Source: GCA-2716065 sp036123135 (GTDB lineage Bacteria > Bacteroidota > Bacteroidia > Flavobacteriales_D > Parvicellaceae). Taken from it: 16,708 bases of DNA. A program made the position numbers and the translations under genes. The stretch lies in the NCBI GenBank assembly GCA_036123135.1, contig JAZADZ010000045.1, positions 1-16,708 of the forward strand, written 5' to 3'. Below are positions 7,924-14,302 of this stretch, one piece after another. The notes under the pieces were generated by a model that saw nothing but the letters and a program-made list of their open reading frames with translations, was not told the DNA's origin and did no database searches. How positions within the stretch are numbered: position 1 is the first letter of the stretch; each line of letters starts with the position of its first letter.

Positions 7924-9801
7924 TTAATTCATGAATCCTTTTGGAATTGAGCTGATGAGTTTTTGGGTGTATTTTTTTTGAGGATTAAAGAATACATCAT
8001 CTGCAAGACCCCTTTCCACAATTTTACCTTTATCCATCACCAATATTCTATCGCTCATGTATTTGACAACTGAAAGATCATGAGAAATAAACAGATAGGT
8101 TAAACCAAATTGGTCTCTTAGACTGTTCAATAAATTTAGTATCTCGGCCTGAACTGAAACGTCTAATGCAGAAACCGATTCGTCACAAACAATAAATTTT
8201 GGTCGTAAAGCAAGTGCTCTTGCAATACAGATTCTTTGCCGCTGACCACCAGAAAATTCGTGTGGAAATTTATCGAAATCGCCTTTATCAATTCCTACTT
8301 TTGATAAGAGTTGTAAGGTTTCTTGTTTGCGTTGAAAATCGTTTTCACAAATGTTGTGAACTTTCATGGGCTCCATTATTGCTTTTCCAATTTTTTTATT
8401 GGGATTAAGCGAACTATAGGGGTCCTGAAAAATGATTTGCATGTCTTTTCTAAGTGGTCGCATTTTTCTATTGGAGTAGTTAGAAATATTTTCACCGTTA
8501 AATAAAATACTGCCCGAATACGGTTCAGAAAGCTTTAAAAGTATTTTACCAAGTGTACTTTTACCACATCCAGATTCACCAACAAGTCCAAGTGTTTCTC
8601 CTGGAAAAATTTTAAAGCTGACATTTTCTACAGCACTGAAAAATTTAGATTTGCTGCTTTTGAGAGGATATTTTTTGGTCAGCTTTTTTGCATCAATCAA
8701 TGGTTCTTGATTGTACAAAATAGAATTTCTAAAATCAATTGATGATTTTTTTATGCTTAGTTTTTTCAATACATCATCGATATTTTTAACAACATCGCCA
8801 GAAAAACCGTCTTCATCAATTTCTGTAAAGTGTTTTCTTGTTGGCAGCTCTTTTAAATCAATGTTTATTGGTGGTTTACAGGCAAGCAAGCCAATGGTGT
8901 ATGGGTGTTTTGGGTTCTTGTAAACTTCTCTTACTTTTCCTTCTTCTACAATTTCCCCATTGAACATCACCAATACTCTGTCTGCAAGCTCTGCAACTAA
9001 AGTTAGGTCGTGAGAAATAAATAGAATCCCCATATTAAATTCTTTCTGAAGTTCTTTAAGTAGGGAGATAATTGTTTTTTGAACTGTCACATCAAGGGAA
9101 GTTGTTGGTTCGTCCGCAACAAGTATGGAGGGGTTACATGAGAGTGCCATTGCTATGACAACGCGCTGCTTTTGGCCTCCTGAAATTTCATGTGGATAAG
9201 AATAGAAAATATCGTAAGGTCTAGAAAGCTTAACTTTTTTAAAAAGCTGAATAGCCTTAGCTTTTGCTACTTTTTCTCTTTCGGAAATGTGTCTTTTTTT
9301 GAAATAAGAAATTCTTCCAATTGAAACAACAAGAAAAAGTTTTGAAATAGAATTCAAAATGATAAGTTTTATTTTCTCATAAAGCAGCTCTAATTTTGAT
9401 TGATTAGTTAAATTTTTTTGATGAATTAAAATCGATTCAATCAACTGATTTCCACATTTAACAACTGGATTTAGGGCAGTCATTGGTTCTTGGAAAACCA
9501 TAGCAATTTCATTTCCTCTATAAAACTGCATTTGTTTTTCGGACAACAGATTGAAATCGACCGTCTGCGAATTTTGATGAAATAAAATCTTTCCACTTGA
9601 AGTTGCGTTTGGAAGACTATCTGTAAGTTTCATTGCCGAAAGGGCTGTAATTGATTTTCCGGAACCAGACTCCCCAACTATTCCAATAATTTCGCCTTTG
9701 TGAAGTTTAAATGATATATTCTTTACAACCTCATTGAAGTTGTTTTGTAATGTAAATTTTGTGGATAGATTTTTTATTTCTAATAATGGGTCAACAGACA
9801 T
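7924..9801 (-). CDS. Fused double-ATPase subunit of an oligopeptide/nickel-type ABC transporter
   Basis: A 625-residue cytoplasmic protein with two ATPase domains in one chain, as in YejF or GsiA, equivalent to DppD plus DppF. It would power import of peptides or a similar solute through an inner-membrane permease pair. Domain 1 has Walker A GESGSGKS (43-50), Q-loop Gln near 103, signature SGGQKQR (207-213), Walker B LVADEP (227-232) and H-loop His264. Domain 2 has Walker A GESGCGKS (408-415), signature SGGQRQR (517-523), Walker B FIVCDE (536-541) and FISHDLS. The oligopeptide-transporter C-terminal linker (NPKHPYTIGLLACKPP) follows domain 1. Both sites look active. Domain 1 carries an extra segment of about 40 residues (about 135-175) between the Q-loop and the signature. 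It is partly hydrophobic (LIILNSISKLFLVVSIG) and then basic. No permease or binding protein is in the window, so the gene is an isolated member of its system. Confidence 0.93.
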   Translation of the reverse strand: MSVDPLLEIKNLSTKFTLQNNFNEVVKNISFKLHKGEIIGIVGESGSGKSITALSAMKLTDSLPNATSSGKILFHQNSQTVDFNLLSEKQMQFYRGNEIAMVFQEPMTALNPVVKCGNQLIESILIHQKNLTNQSKLELLYEKIKLIILNSISKLFLVVSIGRISYFKKRHISEREKVAKAKAIQLFKKVKLSRPYDIFYSYPHEISGGQKQRVVIAMALSCNPSILVADEPTTSLDVTVQKTIISLLKELQKEFNMGILFISHDLTLVAELADRVLVMFNGEIVEEGKVREVYKNPKHPYTIGLLACKPPINIDLKELPTRKHFTEIDEDGFSGDVVKNIDDVLKKLSIKKSSIDFRNSILYNQEPLIDAKKLTKKYPLKSSKSKFFSAVENVSFKIFPGETLGLVGESGCGKSTLGKILLKLSEPYSGSILFNGENISNYSNRKMRPLRKDMQIIFQDPYSSLNPNKKIGKAIMEPMKVHNICENDFQRKQETLQLLSKVGIDKGDFDKFPHEFSGGQRQRICIARALALRPKFIVCDESVSALDVSVQAEILNLLNSLRDQFGLTYLFISHDLSVVKYMSDRILVMDKGKIVERGLADDVFFNPQKKYTQKLISSIPKGFMN

Positions 9802-9881
9802 TATTTTTCAGCTGGAATGAGTTTTTAATCAAATCACAAGATAAATACATTTTCTTAATACTAAATTTCTTAATATGTCGT

Positions 9882-9914
9882 TTTGGCAATATCGAAGAAA
9901 ATAAACTATTTTTG
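9882..9914 (+). promoter_or_regulatory. Candidate promoter of the ferritin gene
   Basis: A -33 TTTG (9882-9885) and a perfect -7 TATTTTTG (9907-9914) are separated by 21 bases, matching the Bacteroidota pattern TTTG-N19-21-TAnnTTTG. The -7 box ends 11 bases before the ATG, so the transcript would have a very short 5' leader. It lies in the 124-base divergent gap between the ABC ATPase and ferritin genes. No clear iron-regulator operator was seen. Confidence 0.5.
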
Positions 9915-9925
9915 AAAGAAAAAGT

Positions 9926-10432
9926 ATGCTAAAATCTAAAATTGAAAAAGCATTAAATAAGCAGATTGAGTTGGAAGCATCTTCTTCCCAGTATTATCTC
10001 GCTATGGCTTCGTGGACAGAGTCTCAAGGGCTTACTGGAACAGCTGAATTTTTGTATCAGCACAGCGATGAAGAAAGAGAACACATGTTAAAGCTAGTCA
10101 AGTTTATCAACGAACGTGGAGGAACATCAGTAATTCCTGGCTTGTCAAAACCTCCTACTACATTTAATTCATTGGCCTCTGTTTTTGAGTCCTTACTGGA
10201 ACATGAATTGAATGTTACCGATAGCATAAATAACGTTGTTGATTTGTGTTTATCCGAAAAGGATTATACAACTCATAATTTTATGCAATGGTATGTTTCA
10301 GAGCAGCTGGAAGAGGAAGCCCTTGCAAGAACAATTTTAGATAAACTCAATATGATTGGAAACGACAAAGCCGGTTTGTATATGTTTGATCGTGATTTGT
10401 CATTGATGGCCAATCAGGAATCATCTCATTAG
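9926..10432 (+). CDS. ftnA: Non-haem ferritin, iron storage protein
   Basis: A 168-residue ferritin subunit that would assemble into a 24-mer cage in the cytoplasm, oxidise Fe(II) and store the mineral. The ferroxidase residues fall at exactly the positions numbered in Escherichia coli FtnA: Glu17, Tyr24, Glu50 and His53 (in EEREH), Glu94 and Gln127, plus Glu130 for the third iron site. The four-helix bundle is complete, including YYLAMASW in helix A and the FMQWYVSEQLEEE helix D motif. There is no haem-binding methionine at the bacterioferritin position (residue 52 is Glu, in EEREH), so this is ferritin rather than Bfr, and it is too long and differently arranged for Dps. The gene stands alone, with a likely promoter just upstream and a hairpin terminator just after the stop codon. 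The gene symbol is by homology. Confidence 0.95.
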   Translation: MLKSKIEKALNKQIELEASSSQYYLAMASWTESQGLTGTAEFLYQHSDEEREHMLKLVKFINERGGTSVIPGLSKPPTTFNSLASVFESLLEHELNVTDSINNVVDLCLSEKDYTTHNFMQWYVSEQLEEEALARTILDKLNMIGNDKAGLYMFDRDLSLMANQESSH

Positions 10433-10436
10433 AAAT

Positions 10437-10479
10437 TTAGTTTGGTACTTGTTTTGATAAAGTCAAACTAAGTTCTTTT
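10437..10479 (+). terminator. Hairpin terminator after ferritin
   Basis: TTAGTTTG (10437-10444) and CAAACTAA (10464-10471) are perfect inverted repeats. Inside them a short ACTT/AAGT stem can continue across a small bulge, with a nine-base loop. A T-rich tail (GTTCTTTT) follows. The hairpin starts four bases after the ferritin stop codon. The stem is AT-rich, so it may be a weaker terminator than the one at 3387-3414. Confidence 0.55.
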
Positions 10480-10486
10480 ATGTGTT

Positions 10487-10888
10487 ATGTTTAGATTATT
10501 TTTCTTAATTGTTTTGTTTTTATCCTCATATGCTACATGTGAGGTATACGGTCAGTACAGAGATCCATTTGCGGCTAAATCCAAAAGAAAAAAAATTAAA
10601 TCGAACAATAAGAAAGGATTGTTTGTTCGAAAGGGTAGAGGAAAAAAATTAAAAAAAGGAAGAGATCCATTCGCCTCAATTCCAACCCAAAAGGGAGCGA
10701 TTGGGATATTTGATGATCCTTTTGAATCGCAAGGGCGGGTTAAATACAAGCCAACTGGAGTTGATAAAAAATCATACAAACCTAGACACAGAAGGGGGTC
10801 ATTCTACAAAAAATATGATGTAAATAACATTAGAACAAGAAATGCGCAAAAGAGTCAGAAAAATTACATAAGAATAAGATATAAATAG
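10487..10888 (+). CDS. Small, strongly basic secreted protein with three DPF motifs
   Basis: A 133-residue protein I cannot assign to a family. It has a signal peptide (MFRLFFLIVLFLSSYATC, with cleavage probably near VYGQ). The mature chain is low-complexity and extremely rich in Lys, Arg, Ser and Tyr. The motif DPF occurs three times, at residues 26-28 (RDPFAAKSK), 60-62 (RDPFASIPT) and 77-79 (DDPFESQGR), separated by blocks such as SKRKKIKSNNKK and GRGKKLKKG. The C-terminal third is basic and aromatic (RRGSFYKKYD, NYIRIRYK). No enzyme motif or membrane anchor is seen. The protein is likely disordered and could bind a polyanion such as DNA, lipopolysaccharide or polysaccharide; that is inference. 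It sits between the ferritin terminator and the YfiR-like gene. The ATG at 10487 is chosen because it gives the signal peptide directly. Membership of the following operon is possible but not shown. Confidence 0.75.
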   Translation: MFRLFFLIVLFLSSYATCEVYGQYRDPFAAKSKRKKIKSNNKKGLFVRKGRGKKLKKGRDPFASIPTQKGAIGIFDDPFESQGRVKYKPTGVDKKSYKPRHRRGSFYKKYDVNNIRTRNAQKSQKNYIRIRYK

Positions 10889-10925
10889 TTCGACCTATTA
10901 ATTATTGTAATTTAGTATGAGTTTT

Positions 10926-10933
10926 AAATTTTG
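10926..10933 (+). promoter_or_regulatory. Possible -7 box of the YfiR-like signalling operon
   Basis: AAATTTTG matches TAnnTTTG at five of six fixed positions and ends exactly 20 bases before the GTG start at 10954. That is the same spacing as for rseP and the receptor gene. No matching -33 TTTG was found. AT-rich sequence makes chance matches easy. Confidence 0.25.
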
Positions 10934-10953
10934 AAGGACATATTTTTAAATAA

Positions 10954-11523
10954 GTGCGTAACCCTAACACCCTATCTTTAGTTAAAGCCTTTGCGGTTGT
11001 ACTACTTCTTGCTTTTTTGGTTGCTTCGCCTCTGTGTCTAAGTGCACAGTCCTATCAAACGGAGGAGGCAAAAAAATCAGTAGCAAGACAAAAAGGATTA
11101 TACATTTATCAGTTTTTAAAAAATATTGAATGGCCTAAAGGAGTAATTTCTGATGAGCTTGTTGTTGGAGTATATGGGGATGAATATGTATTCAAACAGC
11201 TCTCCACTTCTTGCTCTGGAGCCTTAATTGGAAGCCATAAAATTAAAATTGTAAGATATATATCGGCAACTGAAGTGACTAAAGGTTGTCATATTCTCTA
11301 TGTCTCTGAAAATAAAAGTAGTCAGGTGAGTTCAATATCAGCTAAAAATGGAAAAAGTACCATTATTATTGGGAACAAGAATGGGTTGCTTTCTTCAGGC
11401 GCAATCATTAATTTTATCGTCAAAGCCAATAAACTAGCTTTTGAAATTAATAAGACTAAAGCAGATATTTTTAAGTTAACTTTTAGTCAGTTGTTGTTGA
11501 AGTTAGCTGTAAATAAGGAATGA
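10954..11523 (+). CDS. YfiR/HmsC-like periplasmic protein (DUF4154)
   Basis: A 189-residue exported protein of the YfiR family. In Pseudomonas, YfiR is a periplasmic repressor of the membrane diguanylate cyclase YfiN. The signal peptide runs to about residue 32 (VVLLLAFLVA, then LSAQ). The family pattern follows: GLYIYQFLKNIEWP (48-61), LVVGVYGDE (69-77), KGCHILYVSE (110-119), a STIIIGNKNGLLSSGAIINF block (135-154), and LAFEINKTKA with a final LLLKLA helix. The mature protein has two cysteines, Cys87 and Cys112, that could form a disulfide. The start is a GTG: no ATG in the same frame is usable, and the signal peptide begins there. The gene is the first of a tight plus-strand cluster, and its stop overlaps the next start (ATGA). 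No GGDEF partner is in the window. The likely partner is the HAMP-SpoIIE phosphatase two genes on, as an inference from order. Confidence 0.85.
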   Translation: MRNPNTLSLVKAFAVVLLLAFLVASPLCLSAQSYQTEEAKKSVARQKGLYIYQFLKNIEWPKGVISDELVVGVYGDEYVFKQLSTSCSGALIGSHKIKIVRYISATEVTKGCHILYVSENKSSQVSSISAKNGKSTIIIGNKNGLLSSGAIINFIVKANKLAFEINKTKADIFKLTFSQLLLKLAVNKE

Positions 11524-12416
11524 ATCGATTAACATATATATTGTTTTTTATTTGTTGCGCTGTTGGTGTGAGTGCCCAACAATTTTGCACTTTTGAATCT
11601 AAAGCATTAGTTGCTTACAAAGCTAAAAACTACTTGCTTGCAGAAAAGTATTTAGATAGTGCTTTCTCTACATGCCAACAGGTACCTACAGATCCGTATG
11701 CTTGGCACGTAAAAGCTTTTACTGAAAAAAACATTTATCGAATCATTGAAAAACAGAATTACAATTCCCCTTACAGAGAAAAAGCTATCGCATCATTTTT
11801 GAAAGCCATTCAGCTAGACAGTGTTAACAAAGAGTTTGAAAAAGAAAATAGACAATCCCTTGCCTTTTTAGGTTCGACTTACATTAACGATGTTGCTGCT
11901 TTAATGGATACAACTAATTTCAATAAAGCAATCTATTTTTATAAAAAATACAAAGAAACCTATCGTTTAGCAAGACCAAACTTTAACTTCAATGAACAGG
12001 AAATTCAATTCAACAACTCTTTAGCTGGCATATATGAAGAAAAGTTTGATAACAATCCTATCCGGTTTTCTGAGTACATCGACAAATCAATTGCTTTATA
12101 CAGTCAATCCCTGCAAATGGATAGCTTAAATTATAGTGCGAATTATAATTTGGGTATAATATATCATAACCATGGAGTTTCAGTAATTAAAAACATGGAC
12201 AACGAAATAAGTTTAGAGGCACTAGTCAAAGCACAGGAAACTGCTGTTGAATACTTTACAAAAGCACTTCCATTTTTAAAAAAGGCCTACTTTATACAGC
12301 CTGATGTTGAAAATAATCTAACCGCTCTTGCAGCTGTCTATATTAGCCTTCATGATTATGAAAAATCAAATATGTATTTAGAGCAATTGAATAAGCTCAA
12401 AGAATTAGATGATTAG
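11520..12416 (+). CDS. Secreted tetratricopeptide-repeat protein
   Basis: A 298-residue exported protein with a signal peptide (MNRLTYILFFICCAVGVSA). The mature part is almost all paired amphipathic helices of TPR type. Good units are seen around residues 28-62 (ALVAYKAKNYLLAEKYLDSA), 88-130 (REKAIASFLKAIQLDS), 190-225 (SIALYSQSLQMDSLNYSANYNLGIIY) and 240-295 (EYFTKALPFLKKAYFIQPD, HDYEKSNMYLEQL). It should act as a protein-binding scaffold in the periplasm. The ATG overlaps the stop codon of the YfiR-like gene by four bases, which implies translational coupling and a shared function. The HAMP-SpoIIE gene begins 41 bases later. No enzymatic motif is present. The binding partner is unknown; the YfiR-like protein or the periplasmic part of the phosphatase are the obvious candidates. 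Confidence 0.82.
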   Translation: MNRLTYILFFICCAVGVSAQQFCTFESKALVAYKAKNYLLAEKYLDSAFSTCQQVPTDPYAWHVKAFTEKNIYRIIEKQNYNSPYREKAIASFLKAIQLDSVNKEFEKENRQSLAFLGSTYINDVAALMDTTNFNKAIYFYKKYKETYRLARPNFNFNEQEIQFNNSLAGIYEEKFDNNPIRFSEYIDKSIALYSQSLQMDSLNYSANYNLGIIYHNHGVSVIKNMDNEISLEALVKAQETAVEYFTKALPFLKKAYFIQPDVENNLTALAAVYISLHDYEKSNMYLEQLNKLKELDD

Positions 12417-12457
12417 TTTTTTCCTAAATGCTTGTCGTTTTTTTAATTTAGAATAGA

Positions 12458-14284
12458 ATGCGCTTTTCAGTCGGAAAAAAAATTGGTTTAGGTTTTGGAA
12501 TTGTTTTAGTGCTTCTTCTCACAGTTTTTGTAATCACCATTTTTGTAATTAGAGATGCTGAACGTACACTAAAGAAAAGTATTGAAACCAATGATAAGTT
12601 TCTAAACATTGATCAGCCCTCCGTTTTCCAATTAAATATATTAAAGAAGGACCTTACAAATGCCCATATGTTCATGCAGCAATGGATGCTCCAACAGTCA
12701 AGTAAGGACGCATACTTTAAAGTCAAGGCAAACGAATTAATTGACAGCTTAATTCCTGATGATACAGTTAGAATCAACCTTCTTACTAAGAAATGGACAA
12801 ATGTAGACAACAGCATTTCTTTGTATGATGAAGTAAAGAAAGAGATCGATCGTTTATTTATAGATTATAATACGAATGTTAGGGTAATCAATGATGGGTT
12901 TAAAAGTTACGACGACTGGCAATACTTGATGTTAAAATCCAGTTTTGAAATTTATACTGAACCCATTTTTAATGCTTTGATGGTAAAAATGGATTCACTT
13001 ATTTCCAATAAAAACGTCGAAGCTAAAACACAACAGGAGCAAAGTAACGAATCATTTATTGGTACTAATGCCAATTTTGAACGTCTCTCTCTTGGAGTTC
13101 TAATTGCTGGAATTGCTCTTTTTTTAGGTACTACAGTGATTGCAGTTTTTACCACTTTGAGCATTACTAAGCCAGTTCAACAGTTAAAGAAGATTTTAGT
13201 GAATCTTGGACGTGGAGTCTTTCCTAAAAAAAACCTGGACCCAAGTAATGATGAGATTGGTGAAATGACGGTTGCCATGAATTCCTTAGTCAAAGGACTT
13301 CAGAAGACCACTTCTTTTGCTCAAGAAGTTGGTCAGAGTAACTTTAATTACCCATACAAACCCCTAAGTAGCGAAGATATTCTTGGTCATGCGCTTCTTA
13401 AAATGAAAGATTCTCTTGCTGAAACGGAGAGAACATTAGAACTAAAGGTAAAGGAACGTACTGAGGAAGTTGTGAAACAAAAAGATGAAATTGATCTTCA
13501 AAAGTCCAAATTAGAAGAGTTGTATAAGGATGTAACAGACAGTATTAAATATGCCAAAAGATTACAAGATTCTATATTACCTCCCAGAAGTTACATTGAG
13601 GGATTGTTTCCCGATTCTTTCGTGCTCTTCAAACCAAAAGACATTGTTTCTGGAGATTTTTATTGGATGAACAGAATAGGAAGCAAGCATATTTTTGCTG
13701 CCGTTGATTGTACTGGTCACGGTGTTCCTGGAGCATTCATGAGCTTAGTAGGTGCTAATGGATTAAATTCTGCAGTAAAAGAACATAGGCTTCAAAACCC
13801 TGGTAAAATTTTAGATGATTTAAACAATTATGCAAGTGAGTCTTTGTACAAGCAACAAGATGAAAATGCAGTGAGAGATGGTATGGATATCGCCATATGC
13901 AGCATTGATCATAAAAAAATGTTGTTGGAATATTCAGGCGCTTACAACCCACTTTATATCGTAAGAGACAATGAGATTTTAGTTACCAAAGGGGATAAGT
14001 TTGCCATTGGCTCTTTTAATCCTTATACAAAAAGTTATACAACCCATAAAATAACATTACTAAAAGGAGACGTCATTTATGTTTTTTCGGATGGTTATGC
14101 CGATCAATTTGGAGGAGTAAATGGTAAGAAATTTATGTACAAACAGTTTAGGGAAACATTATTGTCTATTCAAGCACTAAAGATGGAGGAACAAGGGCTT
14201 GCTTTAGAGAAAAAAATCGAGGACTGGAAGGGTTCATATGAACAGGTAGATGATATTCTTGTTATTGGAGTCAAAATCAATTAA
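12458..14284 (+). CDS. Membrane HAMP-SpoIIE (PP2C-type) serine phosphatase
   Basis: A 608-residue inner-membrane signalling protein. Transmembrane helix 1 is at about 8-32 and helix 2 at about 211-235. They flank a helical periplasmic domain of about 175 residues, similar in size to four-helix-bundle sensor domains. A HAMP domain follows (about 233-285, SITKPVQQLKKIL with DEIGEMTVAMNSL), then a second HAMP-like unit (about 286-322, NFNYPY with ILGHALLKMKDSL), and a coiled coil (about 322-372). The SpoIIE phosphatase domain (about 375-608) has SILPPRSYIEGLFP and metal-binding Asp in SGDFYW (400), VDCTGHGVPGAFMS (Asp417), DGMDIAI (474-480) and the final DDILVIGVK (598-606). The catalytic acids are present. 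Family members such as RsbU dephosphorylate a serine on an anti-sigma-factor antagonist. No such STAS-domain target or kinase is in the window. The gene lies 41 bases after the TPR gene and 18 bases before the propeller sensor. Confidence 0.92.
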   Translation: MRFSVGKKIGLGFGIVLVLLLTVFVITIFVIRDAERTLKKSIETNDKFLNIDQPSVFQLNILKKDLTNAHMFMQQWMLQQSSKDAYFKVKANELIDSLIPDDTVRINLLTKKWTNVDNSISLYDEVKKEIDRLFIDYNTNVRVINDGFKSYDDWQYLMLKSSFEIYTEPIFNALMVKMDSLISNKNVEAKTQQEQSNESFIGTNANFERLSLGVLIAGIALFLGTTVIAVFTTLSITKPVQQLKKILVNLGRGVFPKKNLDPSNDEIGEMTVAMNSLVKGLQKTTSFAQEVGQSNFNYPYKPLSSEDILGHALLKMKDSLAETERTLELKVKERTEEVVKQKDEIDLQKSKLEELYKDVTDSIKYAKRLQDSILPPRSYIEGLFPDSFVLFKPKDIVSGDFYWMNRIGSKHIFAAVDCTGHGVPGAFMSLVGANGLNSAVKEHRLQNPGKILDDLNNYASESLYKQQDENAVRDGMDIAICSIDHKKMLLEYSGAYNPLYIVRDNEILVTKGDKFAIGSFNPYTKSYTTHKITLLKGDVIYVFSDGYADQFGGVNGKKFMYKQFRETLLSIQALKMEEQGLALEKKIEDWKGSYEQVDDILVIGVKIN

Positions 14285-14302
14285 CCCCCAAAACAAACTC
14301 CC

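Noticed and set aside
12428..12451. Seven-codon ATG frame just upstream of the phosphatase gene, as a possible leader peptide
   Set aside because: It has no attenuator-like hairpin and no ribosome-binding signal; such mini-frames are expected by chance.
10954..14284. Standard YfiBNR c-di-GMP system
   Set aside because: There is no GGDEF or EAL domain and no OmpA-like YfiB; the membrane protein ends in a SpoIIE phosphatase.
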